Source of the DNA: Spisula solida
Lineage: Eukaryota; Mollusca; Bivalvia; Venerida; Mactridae
Reading direction: 5' to 3'
DNA length: 64,000 nt
NCBI GenBank assembly: GCA_947247005.1
Contig: OX365944.1
Span: 694,501 to 758,500, forward strand
Shown: one piece after another, positions 1-10,870 of the stretch
Position numbering within the stretch: the stretch's first letter is position 1
How the letters are laid out: every line of letters begins with the position of its first letter
Notes under the pieces: model-generated
What the model was told of the DNA's origin: nothing
The model's database searches: none
The model's input: only the letters and a program-made list of their open reading frames with translations
Program-made: the position numbers and the translations under genes

Positions 1-42
1 AAACAATTGTGGTTGTATTTCAGGCCAAGTCACGAAGTAGAG

Positions 43-3000
43 ATGATTATAAATATAACGGTAACTTGCCTTGCGTTCTCACTGCTGATAGCCAGAGTTA
101 TCTCCCTTAATAACTATCGGAGCAAGGGAGAGCAATGTAACTCATGCTGTATGGGACAACCTGGACCACCGGGAATTCATGGAAGTCATGGGTTACCAGG
201 GGCAACTGGGGTTGAAGGGCAAAAGGGTGTACGTGGTGAAAAGGGATATTCAGGTGAAAAGGGTAAGTAAATTTTCATTTGAAGAAATACTCGACAATGT
301 CTAGTACTGCTGTTTGTTTCAACAGGTATAGCACCGTATCTCAACAATTTTTCAGTTATATATCATGGCAGATTCACCTAACCAGTTTTCCTGGACAGTA
401 ACTACTCAAACATGTACTTACTTACCTGTCCACAAGGAACCAGCAAATTCTTCATATTTGGAGGAAAACATTGTTTTCAAATTTTTATGGAAGGGCGTGA
501 CCTTGGATAGGAAACAAATAATGATCCTATTTAACGAGATGTTTTTAAAACATGTAGGCCCCCATTGCAGCCAAATAGTCATTAATGTTAAAGATCACAG
601 CGACCTGGGTACTGTTTTATCAAAGCACTTATGGTGACAGATATGGTTTCTACGGGTTCAGTAACTGAATCATTATTAGTATTACAGATCCATTTACCAC
701 ACTTCAGAATTGTAAACAAATAATAAAGAATTTAAATTTGATCGTAAGTTTACGATTTACGTAAGTGCTTTGATAAAACAGTACCCTTGACCTTTGACCT
801 TCTGACCTCAAAATCAATAGGGCCATCTACTGTTGCTGGCCAACCTCCATGGGCAAAGCGTTCTTGAGTTATTGGACTGAAACCATTTGTTCTACCGACC
901 CACCGACATGTCAATAATTAAAATTTTAATGCTACCACATATAAATGTTATATATGTCTGACAAACAAGATCTTTTCACATTCAGGGGCAGTCGGACCTA
1001 AAGGGGAAGAGGGAATCAAAGGGTCACGAGGAAAGAAGGGGAACAAAGGACAATGTGGAAATACTGGCAATGATGGTATAAAGGGACTTCAAGGTCCTAT
1101 GGGACATTTTGGACCAAAGGGAGATAAAGGATTGAAAGGTACAGTAACATAATGCTTGATTTCTCTTCATGGTTCATACACAATTCTCACACCTAAATTC
1201 AAGGACTTTCAATGTTTTTTCAAGGTAGAATTTGTTTGCCTAAATATTCAAGTACATTTTGGGTGCTTTTTCAAGGCAGCACTTAATTCAAGTACTTTTC
1301 AAAGTTGAAACCAAATTCAAGGACTATTCAAGGTTGAAACCAAATTCAAGTACTTTTCAAGGTTGAAACCAAATTCAAGGACTATTCAAGGCCTGTGCAA
1401 ACCATGTTCTCAGATAACAACACATAGAGGGTAAATATTCTTATGTTTATGTAAATGAGTTTGATTTTGGTGTACGACCGAATTTTAGAATTTTATTTCA
1501 GCAAGTCAGGAAGGGGAAAGAAACATCATTTATTTGTTGCCTAAGCAGAAATTTCATTGTACAGTCCAACTTGTACTAGCGACCATGTGTATTAAGCGAC
1601 CTTTGTCTTAAACGACCAGTTTCAAATCCTCCCGACCATATTTGCTCTATATGTCTATTGTATTAAGCGACTTTTGTCTTACCCGACCAGCGACCACTGT
1701 TTAAGCACTATAATTTATAGGTAAAATTGCATTAAGCGACCAAAAAATTGTAAATCACTGGTCGTTTGTAGTGACAGGTTGTTAATCTATACCTGATACC
1801 TCGTCATAAACCATTGTTTGTTCACACTTCAAAGTATGTCTTTCGTTAATTGGGCCCCAATTAACACCATTGATAATCACAATTGTGTCCATAGGGCATG
1901 TCATTCAGATGATTTTAATCCGATTACACACATTATTACAGAATAATTGTTGTATCTTTTGCTGCAATCAGCTTGCAGTCTCCGTTCATTTAGATTGGGC
2001 TAAACCCCGGCCTATTCTGTTTTTTTTCTTCGAGTGCAAGCAAAACTGACTTACATTAGTTGCATTGCGTAATATATCAGTAAGATTATTAAAATGATAA
2101 ATTGAAATGCTTATGAAGACCATGCATACAAGTAAGAATCATCATAAAATTTATTTACACACTAATGTTTATCAATTGAAGTTCAAAAGTAATCAGGCAG
2201 CCTAAAATCGGAAATTCGTTAATTACACTCAATGTTTCTTACATTTGTGTTAAACGACCGTTCCGTTAAGCGACCGTTTTCAGACCTTCCCCAGGGTGGT
2301 CGCTTAATACAAGTTAGACTGTATATACATCAAACACTTCAAGTTTGCATTCATTTGTATGAAATTCATTTTTCATTACAGGATTACAAACATTTCAAGT
2401 TTGCATTCATTTGTATGAAATTCATATTATCATTACAGGATTACAAACATTTCAAGTTTGCATTCATTTGTATGAAATTCATATTATCATTACAGGATTA
2501 CAAACATTACAGGATTACAAACATTACAGGATTACATACATTACAGGATTACATACATTACAGGATTACAAACATTACAGGATTACATACATTACAGGAT
2601 TACATACATTACAGGATTACAAACATTACAGGATTACATACATTACAGGATTACAAACATTACAGGATTACATACATTACAGGATTACATACATTACAGG
2701 ATTACATACATTACAGGATTACAAACATTACATGATTACATACATTACAGGATTACATACATTACAGGATTACAAACATTACAGGATTACATACATTACA
2801 GGATTACAAACATTACAGGATTACAAACATTACAGGATTACAAACATTAAAACAACATTTATTCAAAGAACATCAGATCTTTTTATTTAACTAATTTAAT
2901 TTGTCTAGGATCTGAATCGTCTGGAAGCTTCCCCATTATATTTGAGCCGCGGAGAAATCTACTTCGGTCTGGTTATTTATAAACACTTTATGACGTGATC

Positions 3001-4843
3001 CATCTAAGGGCGTTATCATGATGTAACATCACATGTATACCTAACCCTAAAGACATTTACTTGCAGTGTTTTTTTACAATTTTATTGTTAAAGGCCTGCT
3101 TTATGGCACAGGTCCAACTAAATTTCATCTAAATTTTTACACAAAATAACATTAATTTTGTAACTGAACAAAATTGCGCAACTAAGAATACGAAATGCTA
3201 AAATTCTCAGCACAATATTGATGGTATAGTGTTGTTTGTACAACAGTATTATAGGCTGTACATCTGTCATTGGAACTGTATTATAGTCTGTACATCTGTC
3301 ATTGGAACTGTATTATAGGCTGTACATCTGTCATTGGAACTGTATTATAGGCTGTACATCTGTCATTGGAACTGTATTATAGTCTGTACATCTGTCATTG
3401 GAACTGTATTATAGTCTGTACATCTGTCATTGGAACTGTATTATAGGCTGTACATCTGTCATTGGAACTGTATTATAGGCTGTACATCTGTCATTGGAAC
3501 TGTATTATAGGCTGTACATCTGTCATTGGAACTGTATTATAGGCTGTACATCTGTCATTGGAACTGTATTATAGGCTGTACATCTGTCATTGGAACTGTA
3601 TTATAGGCTGTACATCTGTCATTGGAACTGTATTATAGTCTGTACATCTGTCATTGGAACTGTATTATAGGCTGTACATCTGTCATTGGAACTGTATTAT
3701 AGGCTGTACATCTGTCATTGGAACTGTATTATAGTCTGTACATCTGTCATTGGAACTGTATTATAGGCTGTACATCTGTCATTGGAACTGTATTATAGGC
3801 TGTACATCTGTCATTGGAACTGTATTATAGTCTGTACATCTGTCATTGGAACTGTATTATAGGCTGTACATCTGTCATTGGAACTGTATGTACATCTATC
3901 ATTGAAACTTTATGTACATCTGTCATTGGAACTGTATTATAGGCTGTACATCTGTCATTGGAACTGTATTATAGGCTGTACATCTGTCATTGGAACTGTA
4001 TGTACATCTATCATTGAAACTTTATGTACATCTGTCATTGGAACTGTATTATAGGCTGTACATCTGTCATTGGAACTGTATTATAGGCTGTACATCTGTC
4101 ATTGGAACTGGTGATTTTTTTCTCCAAATTGCACATTCAAGAGCAGAAAACTCTTAAACAAGCTTAAGCATTGTAACCTTTGATTATTTTGCATTTTCTG
4201 TTTCTAATGTGATCCTGTCACTGTTCCCATGTACAGAGTTTGAACAAACTCTTTTATTGGGTAAGTGTGCCCATATGTCACAACAAACTATTGCAAACAC
4301 TCTTAGAGACTTACATTGAAAATCAGGAAACTGAAAGTGTCAGTCTCGTTAAATAAAAGCGTTACTGACTTACTTACTTACATGTCTATGTATAATGTCT
4401 AAAGTCTGATAACTAACCTGATCTATTTATTTTCAGGAGAAAAATGCATACCGACAACAAAGGTGGCATTCTTTGTGACAAGACGGTCGAAATTTGGTCC
4501 TGTACACCAAGACACAACGATCGAGTTTGATAAAGTGTTTCTGAATCAAGGAAATGCCTTCGATTCACTCACATCCCATTTTGTATGCAAAATAAATGGA
4601 ACATACCTCTTTAACACACATATACTGAGCCAGGAAGAAAAAGATGCGTTTGTTATGATCATGATGAATGAACAGCCACAGATTCCAATGCACGGGGATC
4701 ACCGTGCGGGATACGGGGTCGCCAGTAATACAGTAATATTCCATCTCGTGCAAGGAGACCATGTTTGGTTACGATTAAAAAAAGACTCGGCGATTTCCAA
4801 TGATTCTTCAACATTCTCGGGATATCTTTTGTACGCTGATTAA
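43..4843 (+). CDS. Secreted collagen-like C1q-domain protein, 3 coding exons
   Basis: Coding exons are 43-262, 986-1138 and 4437-4843, all with GT-AG borders and phase 1 junctions, giving 780 nt and 259 residues. An acceptor at 22-23 suggests a non-coding first exon left of the window, so ATG 43 is the chosen start. Residues 1-22 are a hydrophobic signal peptide. A Cys cluster (QCNSCC, 31-36) precedes about 30 uninterrupted Gly-X-Y triplets (38-127). A C1q/TNF-like globular domain follows (about 128-259, VAFFVTR to FSGYLLYAD) and ends at the stop. Such proteins normally trimerise through the collagen stalk and act as secreted recognition molecules in innate immunity; the ligand here is unknown. 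The Cys cluster could link trimers. Most bivalve C1q proteins lack a collagen stalk, so this is a less common architecture. The gene may lie inside a LIG1 intron on the opposite strand. Confidence 0.9.
535..915 (+). repeat. Dispersed nuclear-receptor-element repeat, copy 1
   Basis: Starts like the copy at 6770 (gagatgtttttaaaacatgt, 'gcccccat'), then reads gatcacagcgacct, is interrupted by the MITE at 607-786, and resumes with ttgacctttgacct and 'caaaatcaatagggccatct'. The tail carries a short accgaccca stretch and acatgt. Other copies lie at 6770-7226, 40902-41105, 48101-48308 and 50730-50970. Confidence 0.75.
607..786. mobile_element. 180-bp MITE with perfect 25-bp terminal inverted repeats
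   Basis: The left end begins gggtactgttttatcaaagc (607-631) and the right end is its exact reverse complement (762-786). The interior has no coding capacity. It splits an older dispersed repeat between gcgacct and ttgacctttgacc, so at most 1-2 bp of target was duplicated. The superfamily is not assigned. Confidence 0.85.
1250..1392. repeat. Degenerate tandem repeat, about 28-29 bp
   Basis: Repeated variants of 'caaattcaaggactattcaa' plus ggttgaaac; the clearest copies are at about 1310-1392. Confidence 0.6.
1562..2321. mobile_element. Non-autonomous pogo/Tigger-like DNA transposon
   Basis: The left end CAGTCCAACTTGTA...AGCGACC (from 1562) pairs with the right end GGTCGCTTAATACAAGTTAG...ACTG (to 2321). 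It is flanked by TA on both sides (1560-1561 and 2322-2323), the target duplication of the Tc1/mariner/pogo superfamily. Repeated 'taagcgacc' motifs occur in both subterminal regions, typical of Tigger-type ends. The interior shows no transposase frame. Confidence 0.75.
2337..2848. repeat. Minisatellite, 17-bp unit with a 57-bp leader unit
   Basis: Three copies of a roughly 57-bp unit (ttcaagtttgcattcatttg...) lead into about 20 copies of a 17-bp unit (acattacaggattacaa or acattacaggattacat). The unit length is not a multiple of three, so the long open frames across it repeat every 51 bp and are artefacts. Confidence 0.9.
3247..4110. repeat. Minisatellite, 32-bp unit, about 27 copies
   Basis: The unit is ttataggctgtacatctgtc plus attggaactgta. 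Copies vary mainly at tatagg/tatagt. A shortened variant pair (gtacatctatcattgaaact) appears twice, at about 3889 and 4009, indicating duplication of larger blocks. Confidence 0.95.
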
Positions 4844-5487
4844 ATCAAGTATTAGGATGTGTTATACAAGGTGACCGTTTTACAATATGAATTCAACTTT
4901 ACTCATAGTAACATATATTACTACAACTCATTATTCTATAGACACTATTGGGATCAGAGAAGAGAAAGAATAATTATGATCACATATACCAAGAGTGATC
5001 TCCCTTGATATGGTGTCATGTTAAGTCCATTTCTGTAATAGTAATAGTCCATCTACATACTGATTATTGGAGAATAATTGGATTATGGCATGGCGATAGG
5101 GGAATGAAAGAACATATCTACAGACTTAAGGGTTAACCCTTCAAACAGCACTGACCTCTCATCCTATAAAGCACTTTTCTCATCCTACACAAGCATTAGC
5201 ATCTATTGTCGTATGGAGATTTGACACGATCCTCGATCCTTCTATTAGCAAATTTAAAGAACAATTTGCTTTATATATTCAAAGCAAAATCCCTGTAATA
5301 TATTCATACATAAAGGGTAGGATCAGGCCAAATTCTCCATTTTGTATACTAAAGAAAACTGCACACCATTGTGTGATAATACAAGCTGAAAATGCTGTGA
5401 GCTGTATCAAATACACAACTTGAATATCCTTCATTAACTTAAAATACCAGATAGACAGATGGAAGATGAATCTTTGAAAGTGTACAT

Positions 5488-5745
5488 AGTTGTGGTCTAG
5501 CAGACAGTATGTATAAATATGAGATTGATTTGTGGTCTAGCAGACAGTATGAATAGTCAAGAGAACAATTTCTGGTCTAGCAGATATAATGTATAAGTAA
5601 GATATGTATTTGTGGTCTAGCAGATACTATGTATAGACAAGAGATTGACTTGTGGTCTAGCAGACATTATGAATAGAAAATATATTTATAGACAAGATAT
5701 TTATTTGTGGTCTAGCAGACAATATGTATAGACAAGAGATTTTTA
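5488..5745. repeat. Tandem repeat, about 40 bp, 6 copies
   Basis: Six degenerate copies beginning (t)gtggtctagcagaca with tails resembling tatgtatagacaagagattt. Confidence 0.85.
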
Positions 5746-6061
5746 CTTCTTAAAGTATTTAAGATTCATCCGTCTGGATTTGGGGTTCAAAGATTATATA
5801 GAATGTACATGTACAGTATTTTTAGGTATAGTTTAGTATTCATTGTAAAGTCTTCAATATTGGTATAATACTGGTATACAGTACTGTGAGTGATGTCTCA
5901 AGTTCAGGGGGGGGGGGCATTTTGTGCAAACAACATCAGTATGGATATTATCAATGTGGTAATCTTGCAATTTCATTGAAGAGTCCGATTGTATGTCATA
6001 TACATGAAACACATGATTGTAGATGCCACATATATCGCTTAGAATGAGAAGGTTGTAAGTA

Positions 6062-6290
6062 CAAAATTGATATTTTGGGCTAACAAGAAAAAACTGTCTG
6101 AGAAGTACTCTTTACATATATGGAAAAACAAGCTTGTTAAACTTCCTTTTGGTCTGGTCAACATGACCAGTTTCGATTTTCATGAAAAGAGGCTCATAAG
6201 AAGCGTCTTGTGATGCAGATTTCAAATATGCATGAGTCTTATAAGGTCATAAGTACTTATGACCTTCTAATTCTAAGCCAACGCTATGAC
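6062..6290. repeat. Dispersed repeat, inverse of the copy at 55558-55742
   Basis: Shares aagaaaaaactgtctgagaa, 'ggtcaacatgacca' and 'ataagtacttatgac' in reverse orientation with 55558-55742. No coding capacity seen. Confidence 0.6.
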
Positions 6291-6769
6291 CATGTGATTT
6301 TGTAAATGCAATACTTAGTACCTTTTACCTATCATTTATCAGTTCACACAGAGGTTTGTGATTGTTTGAGATTACTGTAAGTGATATTGTGAACTATAAT
6401 ATGTAGAATCATACAATACAGTTTTTCCACTGTGTTGTTTTGTTAAGCAGAATAAAGTCATCATACATGCGTTTCCAATATTACAATTAGGTAGTAGTAT
6501 TGTGGGAGACAATATTCTGCTCCACAAACAGCCCAGTCAGCCGAAAAGGCCTAATGTCATGTACCGTTATTATAGATATTTTAAGTGTTTCTTTTTGTAT
6601 TGTGAATATATACAGTAGGTATATTGACCTGCTGTAGGGTTATCATTATAAACTGATTGCCAATCATTGTTTAAAATTGTGTTTGGAAGAGAAATAGAAG
6701 ATTTACAATTACTATAGAAAATGTCCTGACAAAATCAGTTATTTTTCCTGCCAACCTGTTATCAACAAG

Positions 6770-7226
6770 AGATGTTTGTAAAACATGTATGCCCCCATGG
6801 CAGCCCAATAGTTAGAAATGGTAAAGGTCACTGTGACCTTGACCTTTGACCTACTGACCTCAAAATCAATAGGGGTCATCTACAGTTGATGACCAACCTC
6901 CATGTAAAGTTTGAAGATCCTAGGTCAAAGCGTTCTTGGGTTATTGAACGGAAACCAATTAAAAAGTCAGAAATGGTAAAGGTCACAGTGACCTTGACCT
7001 TTGATCTACTGACACCCAAATCAATAGGGGTCATCTACCATTGATGACCAACCTCCATGTAAAGTTTGAAGATCCTAGGTCAAACCGTTCTGTGCTCGGC
7101 TGGTTAAGTTGAGTGCTGCCTTCCCTGTCTGACTTAATATAATCTTTTTGAGTTATTGAACGGAAACCATTTTATACGATTGACCGACCGACCGACCGAC
7201 CGACCGACAGACATGTGCAAAGCAAT
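6770..7226 (+). repeat. Dispersed nuclear-receptor-element repeat, copy 2, with a GACC microsatellite
   Basis: Contains two internal sub-copies, each with a perfect AGGTCAnnnTGACCT palindrome (6825-6839 and 6980-6994) followed by TTGACCTTTGA. It ends in a (GACC)n run at about 7173-7208 and acagacatgtgcaaag. Confidence 0.8.
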
Positions 7227-7334
7227 ATATTGTGTGAAACAAAAATGTCTCCTACAATTTTTTTTATAAAATTGATCATACAACGTTATGTTATAAGGCT
7301 GACAATATGATAGATAAATCTTACAGAATACTTG

Positions 7335-7540
7335 GAGAGGATATAAATATATCCAAGGGTTCCATTTGGCTTGGGAGTAGAGGTTTTGACCCTTGAAATT
7401 TCCAAAAAAAACACATTTTGACCCTCATTTTCTCTTAAAATAATGGGTATTTTGTCTATAAAATGGTAAAATTTGGTCAAAAGTATCAAAATGATACTTC
7501 AGATTCAGAAGCTAGTGACATCCCTGATAAGGCAGGCAAT
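7335..7540. repeat. Dispersed repeat shared with 52163-52372
   Basis: Both copies share 'ggttttgacccttgaaattt' and 'ggtcaaaagtatcaaaatga' in the same order. The second copy has ends like aggggttcc/gaacccct, suggesting a MITE. The minus-strand open frame here is an artefact of the repeat. Confidence 0.65.
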
Positions 7541-9094
7541 ATGGTAGATAACTCTAATACAAGTTTTTTAAAAACTTGAGAATAATTGATGAAATAAATA
7601 TATTGTACATGATGACTTCTTATGCCTGTTCTACGAGAACTTAGCATATATATTAATCACCACCACTTCCAGACACTAACTATATGTATACATCCAGAAA
7701 TGGACAAGTCAGTAGATAGATTTATTTTTGTACATATTTTTGTAGTCAGTTCTCTATGATAATACGTACATGTAAACATATTTGGTAATCCTGGCTGAAG
7801 GATTAGGATTACCTTTTTTATCAATAATTAACAGTTTGGATACAAAGGGGTCAATGCCAGCCAAATCATTTTAAGAGCACCACCTGCTGGACGATCAACT
7901 TTCTCATACTTGATAGTACCCTTGCTCATCTGCGAGTGAAAATTCCAAGAGTAACAAGGGCAGATAACTCCATAAATATAGATCATGTGGTTACCAGCCT
8001 TGTCAGTACAGACTCCCTTTGTGATGGCGAATAACTATGTTGAATTTCAAGTATATATATATATGTTTGATAGTCTTTGCGAAAATTTAATGACTATCGA
8101 AAAGTCGAGCTTAAAATTTAATAACCGTTATCTTAAGCAAATAATACAAATATTCCACAGGGTCCCAACTCTATCTTCTGAGAAAAGTCAATATGGAAGT
8201 TACATAAATTAGATGCCTTCTGAGTCAAAAGTTTGCACAACAGGTTTCGAATTCTTTGCTTGACTCCTATTTAGACTCATCAAGATATGAATCCATTTCT
8301 TGTGTACAGCTCAATATGAGAACATGTAGAACTAAACATTGTCTCAGCTAATGGTACAACATTATAATTGACACATATATGAGATCATTTGAAGTTTTTC
8401 ACTGTTTTCCACTGACAATTTTGACGGGTAATAAATAGAAATGCTGACAAGCTTTAAACATTATTATGAAATAAACATGTACGATATGATGACAATGTCT
8501 TGTTTTTGTTGTGAAATAAATGTCAAAAATGCATTAACTGAGTCGTTCTTATTTTCTTCACCAAGCAGGTTTATACACACAGTACCATTTCAGACTTAAC
8601 TTTAAGCAACATTCTGAATAGATGCAGCAGTTCCACAAATCACAGAAAATACAAGTAATATGGCAACGTCATAGAAGCAGGTAGTTAATACTTGAACAGA
8701 TCAGAAGTTCCTTACTACTTAAGCTAACTTGTACAGCTAACAGAAGGAAATCAAGCAAAGAACAATGACCAAGCACGTCCAAATGAAATTTTCAGACTCC
8801 ATGACAACTGTCCGTCCGTCAGTCCTTACTGACAAATATTGATTAGTTGATTTACAGAACATCCTGTATTCATATTACACATAGAGCAACATTCAGTCAT
8901 GTACTAATTTGGACTGACAAATCCAGATTTGGCGAAAGTTTATAGTTACAATCATTATACATGTACATTTATAAGCCAATAAGGAATGCTATGCAGTATT
9001 TGTGATACGATAACACCTTATTAATGTGACAATTTACCTTCTATCAGATCCAATTTGTTTCTTCTATAGTTCAAGTGTGATTATAACAAAATAC

Positions 9095-9345
9095 ACGGTT
9101 AGTTTAGGTTGCTTGTGAAACATGTTTTCCAACTTATATTAATAACTCACGACACCTAATTCCTGATGTTAACCATCACTGTAACGGTATGAGAGCATTC
9201 CCTTATGCTGAACACCTAGCTAGCAAGGGAATTACTGGTACCATTTATATTTTGTCTATAGTGTGACGCAGCATGGGATCCAACCCAGGACCTCCTGCAC
9301 TAGAAGTAGATGCTCTACCACTAGGCAAAATTACCTGGTGTTAAA
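9095..9345 (-). mobile_element. tRNA-derived SINE, family 1
   Basis: Read on the minus strand it begins with a tRNA-like head (cctagtggtagagcatctac, then cctgggttggatcc, a degenerate B box). The body is shared with 47765-48020 (gcaagggaatt, acacctaattcctgatgtta, ttgtgaaacatgttttccaa). No target duplication was resolved. Confidence 0.7.
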
Positions 9346-9449
9346 TTCAAATAAAATTTTGAGCCCGGGTAAAGTTGAATAAATAGTTTTTACATGGAAA
9401 TACATTAGACGGAAAAGCAACTCATTTGACTCCCACTATATTTCATATA

Positions 9450-9560
9450 TAGGCCGCCATATTGGAATGAAATATCGCGATCGGCTTACTTGTACGAGAC
9501 TTGACGAGATTCTCAAGTTGGCGCTTTTTTTCCCACTAGCCGCCGCCATCTTGGATTATT
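9450..9560. promoter_or_regulatory. GC-richer patch with two YY1-like motifs
   Basis: Contains GCCGCCATATTGG and GCCGCCATCTTGG, matching the YY1 core (AAGATGGCGGC on the other strand), plus atatcgcgatcg and ttggcgc. Such motifs are common in core promoters, but no gene start could be assigned here. Confidence 0.25.
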
Positions 9561-10734
9561 TCACCAATTCAGTCTGATTTGAGATATTTGTTTTCATTTA
9601 AAGCAATTCTTCGTCAAAATAAGCAAAGATGGGAATTTATTTGTTCCTTTATGTGTTAGGAAAGTTTTAGTATAGATAGTTTGGACGATTCATCTGTCAA
9701 ATGTGACATAGACCACATTTTCTGTGACCTATCCTGATCGATAAATTTTCAATCGACGGGTTTTGGATTGCTTCCGATATTTACTTTTTTAAAATCCCTA
9801 AGGAAACTTATTTACCACTGTTTTGCTTATAAATCAATATTTTTTGTGATCTTTGGGGTGTCCTCTATTTGTTGAAAATGATCAAACCACTTAGTTTTGT
9901 GGTTTTGACACGAAAAAAAGATTTCTTTTGGATAAGTCATGTTCACAATTAACGGCTTACCGAAGCGCCCAATGCATTATGGGTAGTCAGGTCATAACTA
10001 GACTATTTTTAGACCTGCTTATCCGTTCTGTGTATATCCGTGGTTTTTAGACAGAATTTCTGAATTATGTACAAGGAAAAAAGTACACAATCTTATTTTC
10101 ACAATCGGTATAAACATGACTTGTATATAGTTTTAGTTCTTACGGAAAACATATAAAAGGCCACACAGGGATAGAAAGGTAGCAAATTATAATCACACTT
10201 TAAAATGTGATAATCGAATGAGACACGTTGTATACAGGTAACCATGACGACACAATGTGGGAGTTCTGTTCTTCAAACACCACAGTATGTTCACACTTCT
10301 GATCAGCAAACAAACTCTGGGAATACTGAGAAGTTTCTCGGAACAAATAAGAAGAGTTTAGATTTGAAACCAATCAAGAATGAGAAAAAATAGAACTTAG
10401 ACCACGAATATGAATTTTCGACGCAAAATCATACATTCCAGCACACATAACATTTTTCTTGACTGCTGCAGAAAAAATAGTTACCGTACTAGGAAAAATG
10501 TAGGAATTTTCGACGCAAAATCATGCATTTCACCACACATAAGCTTTTAACCATGTTTTCCGAACCACTTGCTCTACAGCACAAATTATTAGGGAAGGTC
10601 TCAGGGAAATACTTATAAGCCTGCATTTGATGAAAAGAAAGCCAGGGACAGACCAAAATGTAAGTAAGTAAGTGAATTTGATGTATAGTCTGCCAGGTTG
10701 GCTGTGGCATTTAATAAGAATTATTATGTCTTAC

Positions 10735-10870
10735 CTTTTCTTTTCTTTTGTATCATTTTCTTGTTTAACAGATTTCTCATCTTTGGGTTCTTTCTTCTCT
10801 TTGACTTCCTCTTTGGCTTCCACTTCTTCCTCTTTGGGTTCTTTTTTCACCTTTGTACTACTTTTAGGTG
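10735..10870 (-). CDS. LIG1: LIG1 coding exon 9, last recognisable exon
   Basis: Encodes SAPKSSTKVKKEPKEEEVEA and onward to KEKK, phase 1 in and phase 2 out, with a GTAAGA donor. It aligns with the human stretch after SSFF. The donor implies at least one more exon further left, which is not in the window. Confidence 0.82.

Larger units (their letters stand above)
263..985 (+). other. C1q gene intron 1
   Basis: Phase 1 intron with donor GTAAGT and acceptor TTCAG. It contains a dispersed repeat (about 535-915) interrupted by a 180-bp MITE (607-786). The open frame at 365-637 runs through these repeats and is not coding. Confidence 0.8.
1139..4436 (+). other. C1q gene intron 2, filled with satellites and a transposon
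   Basis: Phase 1 intron of 3.3 kb. In order it holds a degenerate 28-29 bp tandem repeat, a 760-bp pogo-like element, a 17-bp minisatellite and a 32-bp minisatellite. No exon was found inside. Confidence 0.8.
4844..10734. other. C1q 3' flank, possibly also LIG1 intron 9; no exon found
   Basis: About 5.9 kb with no supportable coding exon on either strand. I looked on the minus strand for LIG1 DNA-binding and catalytic motifs (for example KYDG) and found none. It contains a 40-bp tandem repeat (5488-5745), dispersed repeats (6062-6290, 6770-7226, 7335-7540), a SINE (9095-9345) and a GC-richer patch with two GCCGCCAT motifs (9450-9560). The nearest AATAAA downstream of the C1q stop is at 6451-6456, and no closer canonical signal was seen. 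Confidence 0.6.

Noticed and set aside
2232..2890. Long repetitive open frames with LQDYKHYRIT motifs
   Set aside because: They are the 17-bp minisatellite read through; both frames give the same pattern every 51 bp.
4565..4762. Minus-strand frame over the C1q exon
   Set aside because: Antisense shadow of the C1q domain exon.
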